64,000 nucleotides of DNA from Pseudomonas sp. SCA2728.1_7 (GTDB lineage Bacteria > Pseudomonadota > Gammaproteobacteria > Pseudomonadales > Pseudomonadaceae), in NCBI RefSeq assembly GCF_018138145.1, contig NZ_CP073104.1, positions 5,275,001 to 5,339,000 on the forward strand, in the 5' to 3' direction. Each line of letters starts with the position of its first letter. The first letter of the stretch is position 1. The position numbers and the translations under genes were made by a program. The notes below the pieces were generated by a model. The model searched no databases. It was not told the origin of the DNA and saw nothing but the letters and a program-made list of their open reading frames with translations. This document shows, piece after piece, positions 34,961 through 43,056 of this stretch.

Positions 34961-36117
34961 GGTTTCGGCTCCGCTTGCACTACCTGCGCCGGCTCGGTCA
35001 TCACTTGTACGGTCGAGCCTGGCTTGAGCCGCGACTGGCCGTCGGTGACCAGCACATCGCCGGCCTTCACGCCTTTGATGATGTCCTGACCGCTACCTTG
35101 GTAAACCATCTGCACTTGCACGGCTTCGACCTTGTCACCATTCACCCGGTAAACGAAGTGTTGGTCGAGGCCACGTTGTACAACTGTCGGCGGGACGACC
35201 AGAGCATCTTTGTCGAGGGCCGTCTGAATTTTTACCGTGACCAGCAGGCCGGGCCAGAGCTTCTGGCTGGCATTGGCGAATTCGGCTTTGGCGCGGATGG
35301 TGCCGGTGTTGGCGTTGATCTGGTTGTCGATCAGGGTCAGGTGACCTTCGCCGAGCAGATTGCCGGTTTCGCCGTCGGTGTCGGCGCCGATGTAGGCCTT
35401 GACCTGGGCGCGTTGCGGTTCGTTGATCAGGCCTTGCAGGGTCGGCAGCATTTGCTGCGGCAGCGAGAACTCGACGGCGATCGGGTCGATCTGGGTGACG
35501 GTGAACAGGCCGGCGGTGTCGGTCATGCGCAGGAAGTTGCCTTCGTCGACGGTACGAATACCGACGCGACCGGTAACCGGCGAGCGGATCTGCGTGTAGG
35601 AAAGTTGTACTTGCGCGGCGTCGATCGAGGCTTGGTTGCCTTGGGCGGTGGCTTTCAGTTGGTTGACCAGGGCTTGTTGCTGGTCGTAGGTCTGCTTCGA
35701 GATGCCGTCGTCGACGGTGAGCAGTTTGTAGCGTTTGAGGTTGACCAGGGCGACTTGCAGTTGCGCCTGGCTTTCGCCCAGTTGGGCGCGGGCCTGATCG
35801 AGGCTGGCGCGGATGGAGCGGTCGTCGATGGTGGCCAGCAGGTCGCCTGCTTTGACGAGTTGGCCTTCTTTGACGAGGATTTTGGTGAGGATGCCGTCGA
35901 TCTGGGGGCGCACGACGACGCTGTGTAATGAGAGTACGGAACCGATGCCGCTGGTGTAGCGGGGGACGTCTTTTTCGCTGACCGCTATGACTCGCACCGG
36001 GATGGCGGTGGGGGTGGCGAGTTTGGTCGGGGCGGGTTTCAGGGCGTACCACAGACCTGCGCCTGCGAGGACGATCAATAGGGTGGCGAGCAGGGCTTTG
36101 TTCTTTTGGATTCGCAT
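34957..36117 (-). CDS. RND efflux periplasmic adaptor (membrane fusion protein)
   Basis: A 386-residue adaptor that joins the RND pump to an outer-membrane channel. An N-terminal signal or anchor helix (about 8-25) is followed by the lipoyl half-motif VVVRPQIDGILTKILVKEGQ, a long alpha-helical hairpin rich in Gln/Ala, the second half-motif SPVTGRVGIRTVDEGNFL, and the beta-barrel and membrane-proximal domains. It is the first gene of the four-gene operon. The C-terminal tail (AQVVQAEPKP) is flexible. Confidence 0.93.
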   Translation of the reverse strand: MRIQKNKALLATLLIVLAGAGLWYALKPAPTKLATPTAIPVRVIAVSEKDVPRYTSGIGSVLSLHSVVVRPQIDGILTKILVKEGQLVKAGDLLATIDDRSIRASLDQARAQLGESQAQLQVALVNLKRYKLLTVDDGISKQTYDQQQALVNQLKATAQGNQASIDAAQVQLSYTQIRSPVTGRVGIRTVDEGNFLRMTDTAGLFTVTQIDPIAVEFSLPQQMLPTLQGLINEPQRAQVKAYIGADTDGETGNLLGEGHLTLIDNQINANTGTIRAKAEFANASQKLWPGLLVTVKIQTALDKDALVVPPTVVQRGLDQHFVYRVNGDKVEAVQVQMVYQGSGQDIIKGVKAGDVLVTDGQSRLKPGSTVQVMTEPAQVVQAEPKP

Positions 36118-36218
36118 GCGGGGTGGGCGCCGGACGGAGTTTGGGCAGGGTTGTTGTCTTTATAAACCTGTCAGCGGGTCAGTAGGGTGACGGCTAGCTG
36201 TCGGCGCTGTCAGTTTCG
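36118..36218 (-). promoter_or_regulatory. Putative promoter region of the efflux operon
   Basis: On the minus strand a TATAAA (36159-36164) is a plausible -10 box. Just upstream of it the word CTGACAG occurs at 36168-36174 and 36207-36213, with variants at 36176-36182 and 36198-36204. Repeated heptamers beside a promoter are what an OmpR-family regulator would bind, but this is only a candidate. Confidence 0.4.
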
Positions 36219-36270
36219 CTGGGTACATATCCGTTGCTGCGGTAACGGCGGCTCAGGGTTCCGCCCTTAC
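36219..36270. repeat. Left part of a repeated element split by the insertion sequence
   Basis: The stretch includes CCGTT...AACGG and ends in CCGCC followed by CTTAC. It is the left part of a dispersed Pseudomonas repeat whose other side resumes at 37697 with CTTAC then GGCGG. Joining the two gives the palindrome CCGCC-CTTAC-GGCGG. Confidence 0.7.
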
Positions 36271-37696
36271 GGCCATCCCTTTCAAGGTCTTTTCGTTTTG
36301 GCAGCCTTGATAACTCTGTCCGTTGAGACATGAGCATGGACCGCTGTACCTTGAACCCATGTCTTGGGTTTAGGCACCTTGGGACCGCGAGGGCTTTTCG
36401 CAACTTGTTTGGGCTGGATGTTTCTGGCCAGCTCCAACAAGCGTTGGGCCAGTTGCTCCAGAGGGACAACGGGAAGATATTCCGAGGGCAGCGCAATCTG
36501 CATTCCCTCATAACCACTCCTGACCTGAACCGCCAAGTGATAGATGGAGGCTTCCCATCCTTCAGGCTGAGTCTCCCGGTGAGCTTGCTCGACACTTCGT
36601 TTGAGGACGGCCAGGACGTTGTAGGCCAATACCGCAGTGGCGAACCCGAGCAAGGCAGCCTTTGGGCTGCCAAGGGTTTCGATTTCACTTTCCAGAATCG
36701 CTTCCAGTCGCTGGAACATACCTTCAATGCTCCAGCGGCGGCGATAGAGCTCTGCGATCTGCTGTGCACTGACGCTTTGGGGTAGGTTGCTCCAGAACAT
36801 CAAGCTGCTGTCTCCCGAGTCCGTTGGCGAATGAAGCGTCAGTTCGACACGCCGACATTGGTAACCGCCTCTGACCTGGATGATCTGCTCACGCACAGTG
36901 CCTGTTTCCACAGGCACCGGCTCTTGCCACTCACCTTCTTGAATCAAGCGTGGATGCTTGGCTTGCTGGCGAATGACAAAGGAGGTCTGGGCCTGCTCAC
37001 AAGCTTCCATGACCGGGAGCGTGCAATAGAGTCGATCAGCCAACCACACTTGGCCCGGCTCGGCATCAGCCAACAGCGGCAGCACGCAAACACGCTCGCT
37101 TGCGTAGGCATCCTCACACGCCTGAAGGTCGATGACCTGATCGAGGTCGGGGTCGTATGCCACCACCGAAAAACCGGGACGAGCGGCGCCGCGCTCGTGA
37201 CGTAAAGCTCCCAGACGTTTCTCAGTGGATGCCAAGTGATTACCGTCCACTACCCGAACCTGCCAACCCGGCAGCATCGTCGTGCAACCCAGCTCTTTTA
37301 TGGTTGGAGTCAGGCGTTGAGCGCAGCCCGTAACCAGGGCGCGCAACAGCGCCGGCTCGGTACGACTGATCTTGTCGTAGAGAGCCGCCAAACTGACAGG
37401 AAGATCTTCCAGTTGCCGCGCGGCGGCGTGCAGGGATGGCTTCAGGCCCAATGAAACAAGGGACATCAGCTTGATGATGGTCGAGAACAGCAGCTCACGA
37501 GAATACTGCCGTTGCCGATGCTCTTCGAAAACCTGATCGACCCACTCAGGGGCAATAGCCTGCTCCAGAGCCAATTTAGCCATGACACTGGCAGGTGCTT
37601 TTTTCTCGAAACGCGCTAGAACATCGGCCCACATCGTTTGGGGATCCCTGAATGAAATTTCAGGGGATTTTACCGAAGACCTTGAAAGGGATGGCC
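36271..37696 (-). mobile_element. IS4-family insertion sequence, 1426 bp
   Basis: Perfect 20-bp terminal inverted repeats at 36271-36290 and 37677-37696 (GGCCATCCCT and its complement at the tips). The 5-bp word CTTAC directly repeats just outside (36266-36270 and 37697-37701), consistent with a target-site duplication. It carries one intact transposase gene whose stop lies inside the left inverted repeat. Intact ends and gene suggest a recent, possibly active insertion. Confidence 0.88.
36282..37634 (-). CDS. IS4-family DDE transposase
   Basis: A 450-residue transposase, intact. The catalytic triad appears as Asp-130 (VVDGNH), Asp-200 (WLADRLYC) and Glu-304 in the C-terminal signature Y297-RR-R300-WSI-E304, the Y-(2)-R-(3)-E pattern of the IS4 family. 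The Lys usually found seven residues after the Glu is a Glu here. Residues 1-90 form a helical N-terminal domain. The stop codon lies within the left terminal repeat. It is the only gene of the element. Confidence 0.93.
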   Translation of the reverse strand: MWADVLARFEKKAPASVMAKLALEQAIAPEWVDQVFEEHRQRQYSRELLFSTIIKLMSLVSLGLKPSLHAAARQLEDLPVSLAALYDKISRTEPALLRALVTGCAQRLTPTIKELGCTTMLPGWQVRVVDGNHLASTEKRLGALRHERGAARPGFSVVAYDPDLDQVIDLQACEDAYASERVCVLPLLADAEPGQVWLADRLYCTLPVMEACEQAQTSFVIRQQAKHPRLIQEGEWQEPVPVETGTVREQIIQVRGGYQCRRVELTLHSPTDSGDSSLMFWSNLPQSVSAQQIAELYRRRWSIEGMFQRLEAILESEIETLGSPKAALLGFATAVLAYNVLAVLKRSVEQAHRETQPEGWEASIYHLAVQVRSGYEGMQIALPSEYLPVVPLEQLAQRLLELARNIQPKQVAKSPRGPKVPKPKTWVQGTAVHAHVSTDRVIKAAKTKRP

Positions 37697-38011
37697 CTTA
37701 CGGCGGGTCACTTTTTCCAGACGCCGAAAAAGTAACCAAAAAGGCTTGCTCCTGCGTGCGGCCCGCTCGCTGGGGCTCGGGGTTCCTTCGCTGCGGGATC
37801 GATCCGGGCGCAGCGTCTACGGTTTGCTTCGCTGCACCTCCTCTCGCTGTGTTTGGCTGCGCCAAACGGTCGCTGCGCTCCCACGCCCGGATCAATCCCT
37901 CCACTCAGCCTTCCGACGTCGCCCTACAGATCAAGAGCAGGCGAGCTGACACTCGGCCTATTGAGTGGTGAAGAGCGGGGCGTGGTCGGCTTTGGTTTTG
38001 TGTTGGATTCG
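37697..38011. repeat. Right part of the interrupted repeat element
   Basis: Starts with CTTACGGCGGGTCACTTTTT and AAAAAGTAACCAAAAAGGC, which themselves pair. A region rich in short inverted GCTGC/GCAGC words follows, up to about 37950. No gene is credible here. From memory, sequences like this recur in many fluorescent pseudomonads. Confidence 0.65.
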
Positions 38012-38492
38012 CCCCTCACCCCAGCCCTCTCCCCGAGGAGAGGGAGCCGATTTGTGGGCCTTTCAGAATCTGAGTTCAACGCGGTATCGCACGTCGGCGT
38101 AGTTCTACCAAACAACTCGGTCAGTCCCCTCTCCCTCCGGGAGAGGGCTAGGGTGAGGGGCTTTTGATCTGTTTCAGAATCTGGGTTCAACACGGTATCG
38201 CACGTCGGCGTAGCTCTGCCAAACACCCCGGTCAGTCCCCTCTCCCTTCGGGAGAGGGCTAGGGTGAGGGGCTTTTGATCTGTTTCAAAACCTGAGTTCA
38301 ACACGGTATCGCACGTCGGCGTAGCTCTGCCAAACACCCCGGTCAGTCCCCTCTCCCTTCGGGAGAGGGCTAGGGTGAGGGGCTTTTGATCTGTTTCAAA
38401 ACCTGAGTTCAACACGGTATCGCACGTCGGCGTAGCTCTGCCAAACACCCCGGTCAGTTCCCTCTCCCTCTGGGAGAGGGCTAGGGTGAGGG
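38012..38492. repeat. 111-bp tandem repeat array
   Basis: Five hairpins of the form CCCTCTCC(C)...GGGAGAGGG start at 38025, 38127, 38238, 38349 and 38460. The last four are exactly 111 bp apart. Each unit has the same spacer (AAACCTGAGTTCAACACGG, then TATCGCACGTCGGCGTAG). Copies differ at only a few positions, so they were duplicated recently. Because 111 is divisible by three, a long meaningless minus-strand frame is open across it. Confidence 0.92.
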
Positions 38493-38832
38493 TTGGCTTT
38501 TGGCTGTTTAAATTTGTGTCAAATAACCAGAACCTTCCCACAAGGTTTTCAGGTTGTCCGTCGGACGTGCGCTCTCTAGTCTTTGGTTGTCGCCGAAAAC
38601 TCGGTGATCGGGTGTGAGAACCCTGAAAAATTAGTGAATCAGTCCATCAGTCCGCATAATTGCCGGCGGCTTATCCGCTGCTTGCAAATGCTTCATGGCG
38701 GCTGTGTGCGGGCAGACTTCGGTCTGGCCGGTTTCCTATTTTTCCGGTTTCTCACCCCGCACATAGCTGCCACCCACTTCGCCGCGTGAGAAACGGCAAG
38801 GGATGGCTCCCATTTGCAAAATAGGGTTTCCA
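38493..38832. other. Intergenic stretch upstream of the DUF6124-like gene
   Basis: About 340 nt between the tandem array and the next gene. I see no convincing gene. A short frame at 38583-38789 has no ribosome site or recognisable product. Confidence 0.5.
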
Positions 38833-39195
38833 ATGACTAAGCCAGTTCCAGATCCACCCATCGATCCCACAACCCCACTCGAAGACGCCCTCCGCGCCGA
38901 CGACCAGATCAAAACCCGCGAAGCCATCAAGCGCGCCCTCGATTTCTACCTCTGTCCCGAACCGGTCAAACCGCGTCAGCCCAGTACGATGTTCCTCATC
39001 CACCCGAACATCGACACCGAAAGCCTGCTCGCCCACGCCTGCGAATCGCTGGCTTCAGCCAATGTCATGGCCGCTGATCTGGCTGATCAGCTCAGTCGCC
39101 CGCAGCGCAGTACGGCGCTGGCGATCCAGCAGATCGTCATGCTTGCCGAGCTTGCGGTGAACCGGGCGCTGGATCGGGTTGATCCACAAACGTAA
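38833..39195 (+). CDS. Small Pseudomonas-specific protein (DUF6124/DUF3077-like)
   Basis: A 120-residue soluble protein. The pattern of an N-terminal Pro/Thr-rich tail (PVPDPPIDPTTPLEDAL), then FLIHPNIDTESLLAHACESLASANVMAADLADQL and LAIQQIVMLAELAVNRAL, is that of a small, multi-copy protein family common in Pseudomonas and of unknown function. The ATG at 38833 gives the usual N-terminus; a start 30 nt earlier is possible. No cysteine motif or membrane helix is seen. It is followed by a REP pair. Confidence 0.75.
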   Translation: MTKPVPDPPIDPTTPLEDALRADDQIKTREAIKRALDFYLCPEPVKPRQPSTMFLIHPNIDTESLLAHACESLASANVMAADLADQLSRPQRSTALAIQQIVMLAELAVNRALDRVDPQT

Positions 39196-39217
39196 TCCGT
39201 CTGAGCACCGCGTCATC

Positions 39218-39294
39218 GTTCTTCGCAAGCAGGCTCGCTCCCACCGTTTGAAACGCAGTCCCCCTGTGGGAGCGAGCCTGCTCGCGAAGACGTC
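39218..39294. repeat. REP pair (REPIN), TGTGGGAGCGAGCC subtype
   Basis: Inverted copies CTTCGCAAGCAGGCTCGCTC and GAGCGAGCCTGCTCGCGAAG separated by about 25 nt; the left copy has one change (GCAAGC for GCGAGC). Confidence 0.88.
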
Positions 39295-39469
39295 TGATTG
39301 GGCAGCCCATCTCTAACGGCCATTTTTTGTTAAGCAGTCCCAAAAAGGGACCGATCAGTCCCAATCAGGGACTTATTTGCCCACTACGCTTCTCAAGATC
39401 CGTCCCAGTACGCGGATAACATTGTGTAGCCCGGGTTCTCTGGGCCGCTCACCCCGGGAGTGTCTTGAA

Positions 39470-39775
39470 ATGAAGCTGAAAACCGCTCTGCCGTCTGTGC
39501 TTCTCTTGCTTCCACTCACAGCCTTCGCCGCGCCGGCCAGTCAATCCGGCGAGATCCGCTTCACCGGGCAAATCGTTGATTCGGGCTGTCAGGTCGGACC
39601 GGTCGGGGCGTTTGCGTCTCGTGAGTCTCGTCAGATCGAAATCAAGCCCGGCGTGAGCGTCGATGTCGACACTGATCGCAACGCCTGCAGTCATCAGGCG
39701 CTGCCGATTTCCATGCGCTACGAAGCGCTGAAGACCACAACCGACAAAGGCATCGTCATCATCAGTTACCTGTAA
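39470..39775 (+). CDS. Short secreted fimbrial-like protein
   Basis: A 101-residue protein with a signal peptide (cleavage near AFAAPAS, about residue 20) followed by GEIRFTGQIVDSGCQVG, the typical first strand of chaperone-usher pilins, with a Cys that could pair with Cys in RNACSH. The mature part is only about 80 residues, shorter than a normal pilin (about 150), and no chaperone, usher or other pilin gene lies near. The ATG at 39470 is chosen because it begins the signal peptide and has GGGAG upstream. It may be a cut-down or repurposed pilin. Confidence 0.65.
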   Translation: MKLKTALPSVLLLLPLTAFAAPASQSGEIRFTGQIVDSGCQVGPVGAFASRESRQIEIKPGVSVDVDTDRNACSHQALPISMRYEALKTTTDKGIVIISYL

Positions 39776-39887
39776 ACCGTTCGGCGTGCGCTGCAAAATC
39801 TTCAGGTGCCGAGTCAGGGCGCAAAGGTATACTGCGCGCCTTCGCGGCTCACTGATCGGGCCCGACTTTTTGCTTTCCGGAGCTTTT

Positions 39888-40127
39888 ATGACTTCCCCGA
39901 CCCTGCCGCCGGTTGACGACGCTGTGAGCGATGTCTCGGCTGATCTGGCCGATACCAGCGAAACCAAAGCCGATATCCCGGCGTTCAAGTTCCCGTTCAA
40001 ACCGGGCGAACTGGCTTCTGCCAAAGGCTCGAACCAGCCGTGGTACAAGAACGGCGCCAAGAATGGCCACACCAAGACCCCGGGCATGGCGCCGCCGGGC
40101 ACCCGTCGTTCGATGGGCAAGCGCTGA
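39888..40127 (+). CDS. Small conserved hypothetical protein
   Basis: A 79-residue soluble protein of unknown function. The N-terminal half is acidic (PPVDDAVSDVSADLADTSETKADIP), while the C-terminal half is basic and Gly/Pro-rich (SNQPWYKNGAKNGHTKTPGMAPPGTRRSMGKR), so it is probably largely disordered. ATG at 39888 has GGAG 7-8 nt upstream, and a TATACT at 39828-39833 could be its -10 box. The coding bias matches the neighbours, which supports a real gene. Confidence 0.65.
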   Translation: MTSPTLPPVDDAVSDVSADLADTSETKADIPAFKFPFKPGELASAKGSNQPWYKNGAKNGHTKTPGMAPPGTRRSMGKR

Positions 40128-40231
40128 GTTTTAATCCCGCCTGCGCTCAACGCGGCGATTGATACTGCCTGTGCCGGACCTTTCGCTGGCTTGCCAGCGA
40201 TGAGGCCCGGGCGGACGCTAAAGAAACTGGA

Positions 40232-40981
40232 TCAAGCCGCCCGCAGCGAAATGAACGCATACGTCTGCGCCGGTTCAGTCACCACCTGCGCTCCGGCCGC
40301 CACCACTTGCCCGGCCACATCATCCCCGGACACATGAAACACCCACTCACTCGGAGCAGTTGCCAGCGGTTGCGCGGTCACCTGATCAATCACCGAAGCA
40401 AACGCGCTCATATTCGGCAAGTACGCAGTAAACCCGTCACCCTTCAGCGCCGTGGTACGAATGCCGAGCATCGCGCAAATCGCGTCCTTGATGCCGATGT
40501 CATCCCGATCGGCCTGGCGCGAGCGTTGAATCAACTCCACCAGTTCCTGATCCACCAACTCACCGCCGACAATCAGCACCGGCCCCTGTTGCCAGGACTC
40601 CGGCGGACAATCCTTGGCGGCAGGGTTGAGCGGGATATGCGGATTGATTTCCGCCGGATAAATGCGACACACCAACGGCCGGCGCTCGTAGATCCGGCAC
40701 AGCTTGTCTTCGTCAAGATTCCGACAGGGGCCGACGTTGTACGCGGCGAAGGTGATCGCCACATGGGCGTCTGTCGCGCCGCTGCGAACGACCGCTGAAC
40801 GCCGTTCGGCATGTTCACGCTGCTGCGCCGGCAAACCCAGGCCATTACCAAGAAAGGCCTCGACCAGCACGATCACCTGACCGCCATCCGCCGCCCACAT
40901 GCGGGCTTCGGCCAGGGTCAGCGGGACATGGTGGTCGGTGCAGCATTTGCCGCAGCCTACGCAGGAAAACGTCGTATTCAT
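40232..40981 (-). CDS. YkgJ-type cysteine-cluster protein
   Basis: A 249-residue cytoplasmic protein. The N-terminal FSCVGCGKCCTDHHVPL has four Cys in the CxxCxxCC spacing, and further Cys occur in NVGPCRNLDEDKLCRIYERRPLVCRIYP, the metal-binding pattern of the YkgJ (UPF0153) family. These are thought to bind zinc or an iron-sulphur cluster; the function is unknown. I use the ATG at 40981 because the Cys motif begins six residues later and the only alternative upstream is a TTG. It is a stand-alone gene. Confidence 0.85.
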   Translation of the reverse strand: MNTTFSCVGCGKCCTDHHVPLTLAEARMWAADGGQVIVLVEAFLGNGLGLPAQQREHAERRSAVVRSGATDAHVAITFAAYNVGPCRNLDEDKLCRIYERRPLVCRIYPAEINPHIPLNPAAKDCPPESWQQGPVLIVGGELVDQELVELIQRSRQADRDDIGIKDAICAMLGIRTTALKGDGFTAYLPNMSAFASVIDQVTAQPLATAPSEWVFHVSGDDVAGQVVAAGAQVVTEPAQTYAFISLRAA

Positions 40982-41064
40982 TGAGCGATCTGTCTTCAAT
41001 CAGGGTGTGAAACGGTGGCGGAAAACCACCGCACAGGCGCGGATCGAAGCAAGTTATGCGCCAC

Positions 41065-41391
41065 TCACTGGGATTTGGCGGTCGGACGGATCGAGTCCCA
41101 CTCGCTGACGAAGGCGGTTTTCGATTTTTTGTTGTAGAGGCAAAGCTCGGTGCCTTGCTGGCCTTTCATGTGTTTTTGCGGGTATTGGCCTTGCAGCAAC
41201 ACGGCGGTGTAGCCGACGCTGTCGTCGAATTGTGCGGGGGCGTCGACGGGTTTGGCGTTTTTCAGGCCACTGGCTTTGGTGCAACTGGCGAGCACGGTTT
41301 TGTCGTAAGCGGCCCAGGCGTCGGGGCTGGAGGCGTGGGCCTGGGAGGCGAGGGCGGTGAGGCAGAGCAGGCTTGCGGTGATGGCTTTCAT
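41065..41391 (-). CDS. Secreted hypothetical protein
   Basis: A 108-residue protein with a signal peptide (cleavage near SQAHASSP, about residue 20). The mature part has two Cys (ASCTKASGL and TELCLYNKK) that could form a disulphide. No family is recognised with confidence. The ATG at 41391 opens the signal peptide; the longer frame upstream encodes nothing signal-like. It is a single gene between the YkgJ-type gene and a REP pair. Confidence 0.7.
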   Translation of the reverse strand: MKAITASLLCLTALASQAHASSPDAWAAYDKTVLASCTKASGLKNAKPVDAPAQFDDSVGYTAVLLQGQYPQKHMKGQQGTELCLYNKKSKTAFVSEWDSIRPTAKSQ

Positions 41392-41465
41392 GGTGGGGCG
41401 TCCTTGGTCGTGGGTGGCCAAGGTTTGAGTCTGCCTGAGTGTTAGAAGTTGCCTGTGCCGGCCCT

Positions 41466-41535
41466 TTCGCGAGCAGGCTCGCTCACACAGTTTGAAATGC
41501 ATTCCAGGGTGGGAGCGAGCCTGCTCGCGAAGACG
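41466..41535. repeat. REP pair (REPIN), TGTGGGAGCGAGCC subtype
   Basis: Inverted copies TTCGCGAGCAGGCTCGCTC and GAGCGAGCCTGCTCGCGAA around a 22-nt middle. It lies just upstream of the secreted-protein gene and ends before the GNAT gene stop. Confidence 0.9.
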
Positions 41536-41540
41536 GTCTA

Positions 41541-42023
41541 TCAGTCCGGCACCAACTCCCGGCGGACCACATACATTCCGGCACTTTCATACAAGCGCTG
41601 CGCCCGCCGGTTGTCTTCCAGCACCTTCAGATCAACAAACCCTTCACGGCGTTGCTGAAACACCTTGAATGCATTGAGCAACAACGCCCGGCCCAATCCG
41701 CGGCCCTGCATGCGCGGATGCACCACCAGATTCTTGATATAGGCGCTGGTCCAGCATTGCGCCACACCGACTACGCCTTCGGCATCACGGGCAATCAAAC
41801 ACAGGCTCGGATCATATTCAGGATCGGTTTCGAACTGCCGCTGCCAAGCGTCCAGCGCCGGCACTCGGCCGCCGCCTTCGCGATAACCGAGTTGCATCAA
41901 ATGATGCACGTCCGCCGCCATTTCGACGGAGTACGTGCGCAGTTCAATGTCTTGTGGCCAAGGTGCATCCGGTGCGTCTTTGCCAAGATCGCGCCGCATC
42001 AAAAAACAATACGTCTCGGCCAA
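41541..42023 (-). CDS. GNAT-family N-acetyltransferase
   Basis: A 160-residue acetyltransferase. The acetyl-CoA loop QGRGLGRAL follows the strand IKNLVVHPRM, and the late segment LKVLEDNRRAQRLYESAGM is motif B of the fold. The substrate is unknown. The stop is only about 6 nt from a REP pair. It lies just downstream of cheV (3-nt gap, same strand), so the two are probably cotranscribed, though no functional link is known. Confidence 0.88.
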   Translation of the reverse strand: MAETYCFLMRRDLGKDAPDAPWPQDIELRTYSVEMAADVHHLMQLGYREGGGRVPALDAWQRQFETDPEYDPSLCLIARDAEGVVGVAQCWTSAYIKNLVVHPRMQGRGLGRALLLNAFKVFQQRREGFVDLKVLEDNRRAQRLYESAGMYVVRRELVPD

Positions 42024-42026
42024 GAC

Positions 42027-42929
42027 TCAGTGCCCTTGGGCGGCGACGTGTTTGGCCGCTTCGATCAGGCAGTGGGTCAGTTCCGGCGAGGAGAACTTGG
42101 TCAGTACGCCGTTCGCCCCGGCCAAACGCGCTTTCTCGCTGTTCATCGCGCTGTCGAGCGAGGTGTGCAGCAGCACGTACAGATGGGCGAAGTCCGGGGT
42201 TTCGCGCAGGGTGCGGGTGAAGGCGTAACCGTCCATCTCGGACATCTCGATGTCGGAGACAATCAGGTTGATCTGCTGAGCCGTGCCTTGCAGGTCGAGC
42301 AGGCAGTCGATGGCCTCCTTGGCACTGCGCGCGGTGTGGCATTGCAGGCCGAGATTGCGCAGGGTGTGTACCGATTGCTGCAGCGCCACCTGGCTGTCGT
42401 CGACCACCAGAATCCGCGCGTTGCCGAGCACATCAGCGTCTTCCATGCTCAGGTCGGTCGGGGCCATTTCGATCTGTGCCGGGGCGATGCTGTGGATAAC
42501 CTTTTCGATATCCAGCACCTGCACCAGCGTGCCGTCCACCGAGGTCACGCCAGTGATGTAGGCGCGCGAACCGCCGGAACCGAACGGCGGTGGTTTGATG
42601 TCGGTGGTCAGGCAATGAACGATTTTGCTCACCGCCTGCACGTGCAGGCCCTGCTTCGAGCGGCTGACGTCGGTGACGATCAGGCAGCCGCCGTTCGGGT
42701 CTTCCAGCGGACGCTCGCCGATGGCGCGGCTGAGGTCGATGACCGACAGCGAGGCGCCGCGCAACGTGGCGATGCCTTTCACGTGCGGGTGCGATTCCGG
42801 CAGTTTGGTCAGCGGCGGGCAGGGGATGATTTCACTGACTTTCAGCAGGTTGATCGCCATCAACTTGCCGCTGCGCAAGGTAAACAGCAGAAGCGAAAGT
42901 GAGTCTGCGCGGGCTTTGGTGGAGGACAT
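42027..42929 (-). CDS. Chemotaxis coupling protein CheV
   Basis: A 300-residue protein with an N-terminal CheW-like coupling domain (about 12-150; LLFTLRSGKLMAINLLKVSEII, ATLRGASLSVIDLSRAIG) and a C-terminal receiver domain with the phospho-acceptor Asp in NLIVSDIEMSEMDGY and the acidic pair in ILVVDDSQV. It links chemoreceptors to CheA and can be phosphorylated. No other chemotaxis gene is nearby, which is normal for the several CheV paralogues of Pseudomonas. Confidence 0.93.
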   Translation of the reverse strand: MSSTKARADSLSLLLFTLRSGKLMAINLLKVSEIIPCPPLTKLPESHPHVKGIATLRGASLSVIDLSRAIGERPLEDPNGGCLIVTDVSRSKQGLHVQAVSKIVHCLTTDIKPPPFGSGGSRAYITGVTSVDGTLVQVLDIEKVIHSIAPAQIEMAPTDLSMEDADVLGNARILVVDDSQVALQQSVHTLRNLGLQCHTARSAKEAIDCLLDLQGTAQQINLIVSDIEMSEMDGYAFTRTLRETPDFAHLYVLLHTSLDSAMNSEKARLAGANGVLTKFSSPELTHCLIEAAKHVAAQGH

Positions 42930-43056
42930 ATGAACCTTCTGTGGAAAGGTGGTGGGCGAGGGTGGGAATCGCCAGAAACTATTGATGCCGGGTTATCGGC
43001 GTTAAAGGGGTGGGCTTTAGGTTAGTTGTCGGGTGGCGTGGAGATCAAAAGCCAAA

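Noticed and set aside
36194..36769. 191-codon frame overlapping the transposase 3' end
   Set aside because: Other-frame reading of the IS; no transposase motif in this frame, and the main frame is intact, so no frameshifted second ORF is needed.
38012..38492. Possible CRISPR array
   Set aside because: Units are 111 bp with conserved spacers and GC hairpins; real arrays have 20-40-bp repeats with unique spacers, and no cas genes are present.
37924..38541. 205-codon minus-strand frame with 37-residue internal repeats
   Set aside because: It is a by-product of the 111-bp tandem array; the peptide mirrors the hairpin DNA and no ribosome site or family is seen.
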